Positions 40,121-50,280 of a DNA stretch of 61,155 nt are shown one piece after another. The notes beneath the pieces were generated by a model that saw only the letters and a list, made by a program, of their open reading frames with translations, searched no databases and had not been told where the DNA came from. This DNA comes from GWA2-66-18 sp964537395 (GTDB lineage Bacteria; Elusimicrobiota; Elusimicrobia; UBA1565; UBA9628), in assembly GCA_964537395.1 (NCBI GenBank), contig CAZIBN010000013.1, forward strand, positions 1-61,155. Direction: 5' to 3'. The position numbers were made by a program, and so were the translations under genes. Position 1 is the first letter of the stretch; each line of letters begins with the position of its first letter.

Positions 40121-40154
40121 TGATAATCACTCGTTCCGGAACGAGTGATTATCA
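40121..40154. repeat. 34-bp perfect palindrome without loop
   Basis: The sequence reads the same on both strands over 34 bases, with centre TCCGGA and ends TGATAATCAC. It lies between two convergent glycosyltransferase genes. The core TCCGGAACGAGT also occurs in the repeat at 42052. It could bind a dimeric protein or act as a bidirectional terminator, although T-runs are lacking. Confidence 0.85.
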
Positions 40155-40169
40155 ATTGCAGACACACTC

Positions 40170-41240
40170 CTAACGACGGGCAGCGGGCCCGCTCCTATCA
40201 AGGAGCAGCGCTAGGGCGGACCAGGCTTCGTCCGTCGTGGGATGGCGGCCCGGCGTTTCCAGGAGCGAGTGCTCGGGGAGCGCGTAGCCGAAGCGCCACG
40301 GCTCGGTGTGGCTGAACAGCTGGAGCGTGGGCACGCCAAGCGCGATCGCGAGGTGCATCGGCCCCGTGTCGGCGGTGAGCACCGCGCGCGCATTCACGAT
40401 CGCCGCGGCGAAGGCGCGCAGGGGCAGCTCGGGTGCGACGATCACCCCGGGCGGAATGGTGAGCCCTTCGAGGAGCTTTCGCTCGGCGGGGCCCCCCGTC
40501 AGCACCGCCTTGCGGCCGGAGCGGACGAGCCTCTCGCCGAGATCGAAGAACCAGGAGGGATCGAGGCGCTTCTCGGCGCGGGCGCCCAGGAACAGCGCCA
40601 CGCTGTCGCGGTCGAGCCCCCAGGACGCCCAGGCCTTCGCGCCGGCCTCCTTCTCTCCGGGGCCGAAATGGAACTCGGTTCGCAGCGAGGAATCGAGTGG
40701 CAAGGCCGCGCCGGGCGCCGCGTGGCGTACGAGGGACGCGAGGTTCGCGGTCTCGTGCGCTTGCCCCGAAGGCACGGGGACGAGGTCGTCGAGGAATTTG
40801 CCCGCGTCCCCCCGGTCGAAGCCGATGCGGCGAGAGGCGCCCGACAGGGCGGTCCAGACCGCGCTCGACATCGAAAACGCATGCTGGGGCGAAAAATCGA
40901 AGGCGAGGTCGTAGCCGCGCAGGCGCAGGCCGGGGAGAGACTTGGCGGTGAGGATCTCGTCCACGCACGGGTTGAATTGCAAGGCGTCGCCGTAGCGGTC
41001 AGCGAGAAGGACCTCGACCCGCGCCGCCGGAAAAGCGGTTTTCATAAGTCGCAGAGCGGGCGTCAGAAGGAGCAGGTTTCCCAGGCGCGCATCGTGGCGC
41101 ACGGCGAGTATGCGGCGGACCTTCGCGGCGTCCACGGGCCCGGCCTGGGGATGCGGCTTGGGGATGAGCTTGAGCAAGGAGCCGCGCAGCAGGGACTTGC
41201 CGCCGGTCTCTATTTTTTTGCCGATGTCCTTTAAGCCCAC
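40170..41240 (-). CDS. Glycosyltransferase family 9 (heptosyltransferase-like), 2
   Basis: The 356-residue protein has the GT9 layout: V-R-R-I-L-A-V-R-H-D-A-R-L-G-N-L-L-L-L-T-P-A-L in the N-terminal half, then L-T-G-G-P-A-E and T-A-D-T-G-P-M-H-L-A-I-A-L-G-V-P-T. The last is the donor-site signature. The start is GTG. TAGAAT (41247-41252, minus strand) lies exactly 6 bases upstream, so the mRNA is probably leaderless. It probably acts in LPS core synthesis. Confidence 0.88.
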   Translation of the reverse strand: MGLKDIGKKIETGGKSLLRGSLLKLIPKPHPQAGPVDAAKVRRILAVRHDARLGNLLLLTPALRLMKTAFPAARVEVLLADRYGDALQFNPCVDEILTAKSLPGLRLRGYDLAFDFSPQHAFSMSSAVWTALSGASRRIGFDRGDAGKFLDDLVPVPSGQAHETANLASLVRHAAPGAALPLDSSLRTEFHFGPGEKEAGAKAWASWGLDRDSVALFLGARAEKRLDPSWFFDLGERLVRSGRKAVLTGGPAERKLLEGLTIPPGVIVAPELPLRAFAAAIVNARAVLTADTGPMHLAIALGVPTLQLFSHTEPWRFGYALPEHSLLETPGRHPTTDEAWSALALLLDRSGPAARR

Positions 41241-41270
41241 AGACTGATTCTACCAGTTGTATAATCGGCC

Positions 41271-42041
41271 ATGAACCTCGTAAGCCTTCGCACCGAGCGC
41301 TCCATCACCACTCTCAGGCTGGAGCGCCCCCAGGCCTTCAACGCGATGTCCGAGGCCATGGCCCGGGAGTTCGCCGCCGCCGTGAAGCGCGCGTCGCGCG
41401 AGAGATCCAAGGTGATCGTGCTCGAGGCCGCCGGGCCGGCGTTCTCGGCGGGCGGAGATCTGGCGTTCATCGAGGCAAACATGAAGCGGCCGAAGGCGTC
41501 CTTGGCCAGGATCATGAGACGCTTCTACGGCGACTTCCTGTCGATCCGGGACGTTCCCCAGGTCACCATCGCCAAGATCCACGGGACTGCGGTCGGAGCG
41601 GGCCTCTGTCTGGCACTTGCGTGCGATCTGCGCGTCGTCGCCGACGACGCGAAGCTGGGATTCAATTTCGTGCGGCTGGGGCTGAATCCGGGAATGGCCG
41701 CCTGGCCGTTGGCGCGCGCGGCCTTCGGGGACGCTCGCGCACGCGACCTTCTCTTCACCGGCCGCTTGTTCTCCGGACACGACATGCAGTCCTGGGGCGC
41801 GGCCTGCGCGTCGGCCGCGGTTTCCGGCGAGCTCGACGGCGTCTGCGCGGAGCTCGCGGGACGCGTCGCGTCCGGCTCGTCCGAGAGCCTGCGCATCTTG
41901 AAGTCCGAGACGCGTCTTGGCGGCGATCTCTCCCCGTATCTCGCGCACGAAGCCAAGGGCCAGGCCGTGACCTTCAAGGGCTCGGACATCGCCGAAGGCG
42001 TCGCCGCGATCCGCCAGCGCCGCACGCCGAAGTTCACCTGA
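41271..42041 (+). CDS. Enoyl-CoA hydratase/isomerase family protein
   Basis: The 256-residue protein has the crotonase fold motifs: R-P-Q-A-F-N-A-M-S, A-A-G-P-A-F-S-A-G-G-D-L (oxyanion-hole region) and K-I-H-G-T-A-V-G-A-G-L-C-L-A-L-A-C-D-L-R. The usual catalytic Glu of the hydratase after G-A-G is replaced in the next loop region by L-G-F-N-F-V-R-L-G-L-N-P-G, so the reaction may be isomerase- or dehydratase-like. TATAAT (41260-41265) lies 5 bases before the ATG. It is divergent from the GT9 gene. Confidence 0.85.
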   Translation: MNLVSLRTERSITTLRLERPQAFNAMSEAMAREFAAAVKRASRERSKVIVLEAAGPAFSAGGDLAFIEANMKRPKASLARIMRRFYGDFLSIRDVPQVTIAKIHGTAVGAGLCLALACDLRVVADDAKLGFNFVRLGLNPGMAAWPLARAAFGDARARDLLFTGRLFSGHDMQSWGAACASAAVSGELDGVCAELAGRVASGSSESLRILKSETRLGGDLSPYLAHEAKGQAVTFKGSDIAEGVAAIRQRRTPKFT

Positions 42042-42051
42042 CTCTAAGCGC

Positions 42052-42090
42052 AACTGTTTCCGGAACGAGTCCGCGTGCCGTAAACGGCAC
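42052..42090 (+). repeat. 39-bp interspersed repeat, copy B
   Basis: It matches 6366-6404 at 33 of 39 positions. Its end forms a stem-loop (CGTGCCG-TAAA-CGGCACG, 42074-42091). It lies between the convergent enoyl-CoA hydratase and recQ genes. Confidence 0.7.
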
Positions 42091-42095
42091 GGGGG

Positions 42096-43616
<1,521 letters not shown>

Positions 43617-43710
43617 CGTACTATTGTACGACAAAATCGTCACGCGGATTTGACGCGTTCGTCTTGCGCTCTGAATGGTCCGGCTCGGACGGTTCCTCTA
43701 TACTGCTGCC

Positions 43711-44487
43711 ATGAACCAGCCCCGGCCCTGGCGGACGATCTGGATCTCCGACATTCACCTCGGCACGCGCGACTGCAAGGCCGCGTACCTGCTCGAGTTC
43801 CTCAAGCACAACGAGTCCGAGACGCTGTACCTCGTCGGGGACATCGTCGACGGATGGAGGTTGAAGTCCTCGTGGCACTTCTGGAACCAGCTGCACAACG
43901 ACGTCGTGCAGAAGCTTTTGCGCAAGGCGCGGCGCGGCACGCGCGTGATCCTCATCCCTGGCAACCACGATGAGGGCCTGCGAGAGTTCGCAGGCGTGCA
44001 CTTCGGCGGCGTCGAGCTCGCGCTCGAGGCGGTGCACACGACCGCCGACGGCCGGCGCCTGCTCGTCGTCCACGGCGACCAGTTCGACGGCGTGGTGCGC
44101 CACGCGAAAGCGATCGCGCTTCTCGGTGTCTGGGCCTATGACGTCGCCCTGCGCCTGAACCACTGGTTCAACGGCGGACGGCGTCTGCTCGGCATGCCGT
44201 ACTGGTCGCTATCCGCCTACCTGAAGCACAAGGTCAAGGACGCGGTCGCGTTCATCGCGAGCTATGAGGCCGAGATGATCGCGGAGACCAAGCGCCGCGG
44301 CCTCGACGGCGTCGTCTGCGGCCACATTCACCACGCGGAGATCCGCATGACCGACGGCGTGCTGTACTGCAATGACGGCGACTGGGTGGAAAGCTGCACG
44401 GCGCTCGCCGAGGACTTCTCCGGGCAACTTTCGATCATACGCTGGGCCGAGGTGCGCAGGGAGCGTCTCGAGGGGGTCCTCGCTTGA
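43711..44487 (+). CDS. LpxH-like metallophosphoesterase (UDP-diacylglucosamine diphosphatase family)
   Basis: The 258-residue protein has the calcineurin-like motif set: S-D-I-H-L-G-T, G-D-I-V-D-G-W, P-G-N-H-D-E-G, V-V-H-G-D-Q-F-D and C-G-H-I-H-H. Long aromatic insertions are those of the LpxH2-type UDP-2,3-diacylglucosamine diphosphatases, which make lipid X in lipid A synthesis. TATACT (43699-43704) lies exactly 6 bases before the ATG, which rules against the start at 43675. The gene overlaps the glycosyltransferase gene after it. Confidence 0.82.
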   Translation: MNQPRPWRTIWISDIHLGTRDCKAAYLLEFLKHNESETLYLVGDIVDGWRLKSSWHFWNQLHNDVVQKLLRKARRGTRVILIPGNHDEGLREFAGVHFGGVELALEAVHTTADGRRLLVVHGDQFDGVVRHAKAIALLGVWAYDVALRLNHWFNGGRRLLGMPYWSLSAYLKHKVKDAVAFIASYEAEMIAETKRRGLDGVVCGHIHHAEIRMTDGVLYCNDGDWVESCTALAEDFSGQLSIIRWAEVRRERLEGVLA

Positions 44488-45710
44488 GCCAAAAAATACT
44501 GATCCTGCACGCGTCGGTCGGCGCGGGCCACACGCGCGCCGCGCAAGCCGTGGCCGCGGCGCTGAAGCTCGAGTCTCCGGACGCGAACGTGGTGATGGTG
44601 GACGCACTCGACCTGGCCCGCCCCCTGTTCAAGCGCGCGTACGGCGACGGCTACCTCAAGCTCATCGAGAAAGCCCCCTCCCTGTTTGGCCTGCTCTTCG
44701 ACATGACGGACAAGCCTCCTAAAGGGAAGAGCTTCGGCGACGGGCTGCGGCGCGCCGTTCAGCGCTGGGGCGCCAACCAGCTCGCCGAGCTCGTGGAGAA
44801 CGGCGGCTGGGACGTGGTCGTCCATACTCACTTCCTGGCGCCCGAGCTGATCGCGACGCTCCGCCGGCGCGGCCGCACGGCGGCGCCCCAGCTCACCGTC
44901 GTCACCGATTACGACGCCCACCGCATCTGGGTTCACGACCCGACCGAGCGCTACTGCGTCGCCTCCCCGGTCGCGGCGGCATCCTTGCGCGCTCACGGTG
45001 TCCCCGCTTCCGCCATCGAGGTGACCGGGATCCCCGTCATGCCCGCCTTCTCGGCGCCGGTCGACAAGGAGGCGGTCCGCAAGGCGTTCGGCCTTTCGGG
45101 CGCCTATCCCGTGGTCGTCCAGTCCTCCGGCGGCCACGGCCTCGGCCCCATCGAAGAGACCTTTCGCGCCTTGCTCGCGGCGAGCATACCGACCGAGCTC
45201 GTCGTCGTGTGCGGCCGTAACGAGTCCGCGCGCAAGCGCCTCGCCTCGATCCGCCCCCCGGGTCGCCATCGAGTGCGCGTCGTCGGCTTCACCGATCGCA
45301 TGCGCGACCTCATGGCCGTCGCCGACCTTCTCGTCACCAAGCCCGGCGGCCTGACGGTGAGCGAGGCGCTCGCCTGCGGCCTGCCGATGGCCCTGATCAG
45401 CCCGATCCCGGGACAGGAGGTGCGCAACGCCGACTATCTGCTCGAGAACGGCGCGGCGGTGAAGGCGAACTCCCCCGCCGCGCTGACCGGCAAGATCGAG
45501 GAGCTCCTGTCCTCCGAGGTCCGTCTGCCGGAGATGCGCCGCAAGGCCAAGGCGCTCGGCCATCCGCGTGCCGCCTTCGCGGTCGCCCGCCTCGCGCTGG
45601 AGCTCGCCCGGGGGCGCTCCTCGGCCGCCGCGCGCGCCGAGGAAGCGCTCGCCGCGGCCGAAGCCCCGTTCCTGATCAACCCCTGGGTCGTTCCCGGGCT
45701 CCCCGCCTAG
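44484..45710 (+). CDS. MGDG synthase/UgtP-like glycosyltransferase
   Basis: The 408-residue protein (TTG start overlapping the previous stop) begins I-L-H-A-S-V-G-A-G-H-T-R-A-A-Q-A, the diacylglycerol glucosyl/galactosyltransferase signature. It has a GT28-like C-terminal half with V-C-G-R-N, V-V-G-F-T-D-R-M-R-D-L-M and T-K-P-G-G-L-T-V-S-E-A-L-A-C-G-L-P. It should transfer sugars to diacylglycerol or a related lipid. Pairing with an LpxH-like enzyme suggests membrane glycolipid synthesis. Confidence 0.85.
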   Translation: MSQKILILHASVGAGHTRAAQAVAAALKLESPDANVVMVDALDLARPLFKRAYGDGYLKLIEKAPSLFGLLFDMTDKPPKGKSFGDGLRRAVQRWGANQLAELVENGGWDVVVHTHFLAPELIATLRRRGRTAAPQLTVVTDYDAHRIWVHDPTERYCVASPVAAASLRAHGVPASAIEVTGIPVMPAFSAPVDKEAVRKAFGLSGAYPVVVQSSGGHGLGPIEETFRALLAASIPTELVVVCGRNESARKRLASIRPPGRHRVRVVGFTDRMRDLMAVADLLVTKPGGLTVSEALACGLPMALISPIPGQEVRNADYLLENGAAVKANSPAALTGKIEELLSSEVRLPEMRRKAKALGHPRAAFAVARLALELARGRSSAAARAEEALAAAEAPFLINPWVVPGLPA

Positions 45711-45973
45711 GAGCCTGAGCACGCAGCCCGGATGTCGGACGATCGCGCAGGGAAACTATTCACGTTGTTCACAGGCCGACTGTCGTCAACGACAGTGCCG
45801 GTTTGGGAAAATTTCGTTGGGGCGATGCCGTTTCCCTCGTTGAGAGAATCGAAAACATGATAGCCCATAGGCCTTAGGTCCCGAATTCGGAGTAGGACTA
45901 AAAATCCGCGATTGTCACACGCCCTTTACACGCCGCATATGCCCTCAGCAGGCCCCGTTGTTACCATGAATCC
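45711..45973. other. Intergenic region before the MFS-kinase-DUF2252 gene
   Basis: This is the longest gap of the window (263 bases). It holds ACTGTCGT-CA-ACGACAGT, a small inverted repeat. It also holds an AT-richer stretch around 45855-45915. TACCAT (45962-45967) lies exactly 6 bases before the ATG of the next gene, so it may be a leaderless-type -10 element. I see no RNA gene. Confidence 0.5.
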
Positions 45974-48900
45974 ATGATGCGATTGCTCGCCGCCCTCCTG
46001 GTCATCAATTCCTTCCCCGCTCCGGCCCTCGCGCAGATCGTGCGCGTCTCCGGACCCGTGCGCATGTCCCTCACGGTGCCGGCGCTCTCGGCCTCGCCGT
46101 CCGCATTCGCCGGCCTGACCCCGGCCTTATCCGCGCCTTCCTTGACCGCTTCGCCCGTGACGGCGCCGATTCCCGCGCTTTTCGCCGTCCCGGCCCCCAT
46201 GGCGCCGGCTGTCGCCGGGCCTGCGGCGCTCGCCGTCGCCGCTCCTTTGATCCCCGCGGCCGCGACGCCCGTGAAGCCCGAGCTCGAGCCGGCTCGCGCG
46301 CTGAGCGTCGCCAAGACGGCCGCCGCGTCCGCCGCCGAGTTCACGGCCCGTCCCGGCGCGCTCGAGTTCGACCGCTCGCGCGCCGATTTCGCCGACGGCT
46401 CTCCGCGCCGCTCGTCGTTCGTTGAAAGCGTCGTTTCCGCCGTGTCGCCGAGCCGGTTCTGGACCGCGCTGCGGCCTTCCGCGCCCGCCGCCGACCGTCC
46501 GACGCCGCCCGTCCCTTCGACGCCTGCCCCGCGCCTGGCGCCCTTCCTCGGCGGCACCTTCCTCGCCCAGCTCGCGAGCAACGCCCTTCAGGTCACCATG
46601 CCTCTGCTGATCCTGCAGATCACGGGCTCGGCGGCGACCGCGGCCTTCGCGGCCACCGTGTCCTCGGCGTTCGACGCGGCCGGCACCATCATCGGAGGCA
46701 AGCTCACCGACCGCCTCGGCTCCAAGCCGGTCCTCATCGGAACGACGCTCCTGCGCGGCGCGGCCGTGCTCGCCCTTCCCCTCCTCGCGGCGTCGGGCCT
46801 CGCTTTGCCCGCCGTCCTGGCCGTGTACATGATCGAGTCCCTCGCCCGCGGCGTCGCCGACACCGCGCGCAACACCTTGCCCTCCGAGATCGCGGGCAAG
46901 GACGAGGGCCTTCTCAAGAAGATCCTGGCCAAGAATCAGAGCTTCTTCGAGGCCGGCGGCATCGCCGGCCCTTTCCTCGCCGGAGCTTTGATCGCCGGAG
47001 CGGGCGGCGCGGCCGCCGTGGGCGCTCTTTGGCTCGCGCCTGTCGTCTTCGCGGGCGTGGCGATCGCCTACCTCGGCCTGTCGAAGCGTTCTCCGGCCCA
47101 GCCTTCGTCCGTGGCGGAGCTTCCGGCGGCTCCGGCCTCTTCGAAGGCCATGTTCGACGGCTGGACGAAGTGGGCGTTGGGCGCGACGGCCTTGCTCACG
47201 CTGTATCCCTTAAAGGGGCTCCTTCCCGCGATCTTCGCGACAAGCATTCTCGCCAATCCGGCCTCCGCCGCTTGGCTCGTGGGGCTTTTCGGAGTGGGCG
47301 GCCTTATCGGTTCGCTGGCGTACGGCCGTTTGTCGAACAACGCGAGCCTCATGACGTGGCTGTCGGTAGGGGCCGTCGGTTCGGTCGCTCTAGCCGTTGC
47401 CTTTTTACCGGGCGCTTTCATCCCCGCCGCGCTCGGTGTGCTCATCTTCGGCGCGGCGAACGTCGCGGCCCGTCTGTCCCTGAACGCCGCTATCCAGTCC
47501 CGCGCCCCCGAGGGCAAGGCCGGTGCCGCGGTCGGCGCCGCTCGCTTCACCGCGAACCTGACCTCGCTCTCCGTACGCTTCCTCGCCGGCCTCGCCTTCG
47601 CGGCGGCGCTCGCGCCGGCGGCCTCGTTCTGGCTCCTCGGCGGAGGCATCATCGCCGTCGCCGGCGCGCAGCTGTGGACGGCGCGCAAGCTGGCCTTGCT
47701 CGGCGCCGCGGGCGCGGTCGCAGGGCTGTCCCCCGTGCACGGCCTTCCCGGCCGGCTCATCGTCGTCGAGGGGCTCGACGGCTCGGGCAAGTCCACGCAG
47801 ATGGAGATGCTCAAGGACGAACTTCAGGACAAGGGGCTCAATGTCGTCGTCACGACCTGGAACTCCTCCGAGATGGTCTCGGACGCCGTGAAGAAGGCCA
47901 AGAAGGACCAGTCCTTGACTCCGAAGACGTTCTCCTTGCTGCATGCCTCTGATCTCGCCGACCGGCTGGACAAGACCATTCTTCCGGCGTTGGAGGAAGG
48001 ATCGATAGTGCTGGCCGACCGCTGGTACTTCACCGCGCTGGCGCGCGACCGCGTGCGCGGCATGGACGCGCAGTGGCTGCGCGAGCTCTACTCCTTCGCG
48101 CCCAAGCCCGATCTCGTCCTCTATTACAAGCTTCCCGTCGAGACCGCGATCGGCCGCGTGCTCGCCCGCTCCGAGGGCCGCCTCGGCCTCTCCGAGGACT
48201 ACGCCGACGATCACGAGGCCGTGCGTCTCTCCCAGGAGCGGCACGGCCTCAAATATTACGAAGCCGGTCTCGACACCAAGCTGTCCGCCGATCCTCTCGA
48301 GAACTTCAACCTGTTCCAGACGCGCGTGTCCGCGGAGTACGACGCGCAGTCCCTGGAGTTCGGGTTCAAGACGATCGACTCCTCCCGCCCGCGCGCGGAC
48401 ATCCGCGCCGACACGATGGCGGCGGCCTTCGGCGCGCTCGGAGCGCTGACCGCGTTCCGTAAGGCCGAGAAGCCGGACGCCAAATCGAATCTCTTCGACA
48501 AGGATCCGGCCGGCGACGCCGACAATATCCGCCGCAACTACCTCAACGAGAAACGAGGCGCGCACTTCTATTTCCGCAACATGCTTCTGCCGATGCAGGA
48601 GCGGTTCGCACAGCTGATGGACATGATGTCCACGCCGCGCGCGCTGCTGCACGGCTCGCCGCACATCGATAACTACGCGAAGTCCAGCCAGGGCGCGGCG
48701 ATGGTGGACTTCGACCGCTCGCGCGTCGGCCCCTACACCTGGGACCTCGTGAGGCTGATGGTCTCGCTGTCCCTGCGCCAGAAGAAGGACGCGAAGGGCC
48801 TTCTCGACAAGGAGGTCCTCAAGCAGATGAAGAAAGGCTACCTGCGCGGCTTCCGCCATCCCGACCGGCCTTTCTCGGAGGTGCGCGAGCTCAAGGACAT

Positions 48901-49609
48901 CGAGCCCGAGAATGACGAGACCACCACGAATGCCTATCTCGCGGCGAACAAGAAATGGGCCAAGGAGATGCGTCGCAACGCGCTTCCGGTGGACGACGCC
49001 GACATCGTCAAGCTCGTCGACAGCTGGGCCGAGGGCCGCGGCGACGGTGTCCTTAACGATTACTTCATCGAAGAAGCGGGGCGCGGTCAGGGTTCCATGG
49101 GCTTCCGCGGCCTGTTCCTCGTCGTGCTCGCGCCGAAGAATAAGAAGTCTGGGCAGGACCGGATACTGCTGAACATCAAGGCCACGCGCACCGATCCCGA
49201 CACCGAGTGGTACAAGTCCCCCTACGGCGGCGAGGCCGAGCGCATGCGCGCCGCGGCCGAGCTGTACGCGCCGGGCTGGGAGCTGCGCGCCGGCGGCGCT
49301 GTCCTCGACGGCGTCGAGTACTACGCGCGCCAGATCGATCCGCTCAACGCGAAGCTCAAGAAGATGCTGAACGCGGACCTTCAGGAAGACTTCGCCTACG
49401 CCGTCGGCACGCAGCTGGGCCGGGCTCACCGGCTCTCGCTTCAGGGCGCGACGCCGGCAGAGCTTGAGGAGCATCTCGAGGCGAATTACGACGCGGTCGC
49501 GGCGGCGGGACTGACCATCCGCGATGAGATCGTGGACGCGCACGCGCGCTACCTCGTCAAGATGAAGCGCGACGGGCTGACGCCGCAGGGCGACGGAGAG
49601 GAGGAATGA
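45974..49609 (+). CDS. Fusion protein: MFS transporter, thymidylate-kinase-like domain and DUF2252 kinase-like domain
   Basis: The 1211-residue protein has five parts. A signal-like N-terminus (about 1-21) and a Pro/Ala-rich low-complexity part (to about 185) come first. An MFS domain with about 12 helices follows (190-585). A thymidylate-kinase-like domain has a P-loop G-L-D-G-S-G-K-S-T (about 599-607) and A-D-R-W-Y-F-T-A-L-A-R-D (about 680). A DUF2252 domain has H-G-S-P-H-I-D-N-Y (about 893) and D-F-D-R-S-R-V-G-P-Y-T-W-D-L-V-R-L (about 912). MFS plus dTMP kinase fusions are known from actinobacteria; adding DUF2252 is unusual. It is followed by an ApaH-like phosphatase, a second MFS and PPK1 in one operon, so a phosphate- or nucleotide-linked role is likely. 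Confidence 0.85.
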   Translation: MMRLLAALLVINSFPAPALAQIVRVSGPVRMSLTVPALSASPSAFAGLTPALSAPSLTASPVTAPIPALFAVPAPMAPAVAGPAALAVAAPLIPAAATPVKPELEPARALSVAKTAAASAAEFTARPGALEFDRSRADFADGSPRRSSFVESVVSAVSPSRFWTALRPSAPAADRPTPPVPSTPAPRLAPFLGGTFLAQLASNALQVTMPLLILQITGSAATAAFAATVSSAFDAAGTIIGGKLTDRLGSKPVLIGTTLLRGAAVLALPLLAASGLALPAVLAVYMIESLARGVADTARNTLPSEIAGKDEGLLKKILAKNQSFFEAGGIAGPFLAGALIAGAGGAAAVGALWLAPVVFAGVAIAYLGLSKRSPAQPSSVAELPAAPASSKAMFDGWTKWALGATALLTLYPLKGLLPAIFATSILANPASAAWLVGLFGVGGLIGSLAYGRLSNNASLMTWLSVGAVGSVALAVAFLPGAFIPAALGVLIFGAANVAARLSLNAAIQSRAPEGKAGAAVGAARFTANLTSLSVRFLAGLAFAAALAPAASFWLLGGGIIAVAGAQLWTARKLALLGAAGAVAGLSPVHGLPGRLIVVEGLDGSGKSTQMEMLKDELQDKGLNVVVTTWNSSEMVSDAVKKAKKDQSLTPKTFSLLHASDLADRLDKTILPALEEGSIVLADRWYFTALARDRVRGMDAQWLRELYSFAPKPDLVLYYKLPVETAIGRVLARSEGRLGLSEDYADDHEAVRLSQERHGLKYYEAGLDTKLSADPLENFNLFQTRVSAEYDAQSLEFGFKTIDSSRPRADIRADTMAAAFGALGALTAFRKAEKPDAKSNLFDKDPAGDADNIRRNYLNEKRGAHFYFRNMLLPMQERFAQLMDMMSTPRALLHGSPHIDNYAKSSQGAAMVDFDRSRVGPYTWDLVRLMVSLSLRQKKDAKGLLDKEVLKQMKKGYLRGFRHPDRPFSEVRELKDIEPENDETTTNAYLAANKKWAKEMRRNALPVDDADIVKLVDSWAEGRGDGVLNDYFIEEAGRGQGSMGFRGLFLVVLAPKNKKSGQDRILLNIKATRTDPDTEWYKSPYGGEAERMRAAAELYAPGWELRAGGAVLDGVEYYARQIDPLNAKLKKMLNADLQEDFAYAVGTQLGRAHRLSLQGATPAELEEHLEANYDAVAAAGLTIRDEIVDAHARYLVKMKRDGLTPQGDGEEE

Positions 49610-50280
49610 GCATGACTCAGCGCACGATCGTCATCGGCGACGTTCACGGCTGCTTTCTCGAGCTGCAGGACCTTCTGCGCGCGGTGAAGGCGACGCCCTC
49701 CGACCGGCTCATCAGCGTCGGCGACCTGATCTCGAAGGGCCCCGACAGCCGGGGCGTGATCGAGTGGGCGATGAAGACGAAGAATCTCGAGTGCGTGCTG
49801 GGCAACCATGAGCTGCGTCTTCGGAAGCACTGGCGCGCGGGCACGCTGTCGAACGAGAAGGCGCACGACGCGGAGACCTACCGCCAGCTCGGTGACTCGT
49901 ACGAGCCCGCGATGCGCTGGATCGACAAGCTCCCGCTGACGGTCTCCGGGCCTGGCTTCATGGTCGTCCACGCGGGCTTTGATCCCGCCGAAGGCTTGGA
50001 ATGGCAGGCCGCGGCCCGGCTCACCGATCTCCGTCGCCTTCCCGACGGCCGGCCGTGGTACGAGGCTTATCGCGAGAGGACCTTGGCCGTGTTCGGCCAC
50101 TGGGCGAGGCGCCAGCCGGTCGTGCGTCCCAACGCCATCGGGCTCGACACCGGCTGCGTCTACGGTGGCTCTCTGACGGCCCTCATCCTGCCTGAGCGCA
50201 TCCTCATCTCGGTCCCGGCGCGGCGCGTCTATGTGGAAAAGAAGATCTGGGACGAGCCTCAGCTGGCGGGGGCCCGATGA
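49606..50280 (+). CDS. ApaH/PrpA-like metallophosphatase
   Basis: The 224-residue protein has the serine/threonine phosphatase-type motifs: I-G-D-V-H-G-C, V-G-D-L-I-S-K-G-P-D-S, L-G-N-H-E-L-R and V-V-H-A-G-F-D. It ends with G-H-W-A-R-R and G-L-D-T-G-C-V-Y-G-G. Such proteins split diadenosine tetraphosphate or dephosphorylate proteins. It overlaps the fusion gene and the MFS gene by ATGA. Confidence 0.85.
   Translation: MSMTQRTIVIGDVHGCFLELQDLLRAVKATPSDRLISVGDLISKGPDSRGVIEWAMKTKNLECVLGNHELRLRKHWRAGTLSNEKAHDAETYRQLGDSYEPAMRWIDKLPLTVSGPGFMVVHAGFDPAEGLEWQAAARLTDLRRLPDGRPWYEAYRERTLAVFGHWARRQPVVRPNAIGLDTGCVYGGSLTALILPERILISVPARRVYVEKKIWDEPQLAGAR

Noticed and set aside
47752..48400. Kinase domain of the fusion protein as a PPK2-type polyphosphate kinase
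   Set aside because: PPK2 shares the P-loop fold, but the G-L-D-G-S-G-K-S-T and D-R-[WY]-x-x-T-A-L-A-R-D sequence follows thymidylate kinases more closely. The polyphosphate neighbourhood alone does not decide it.
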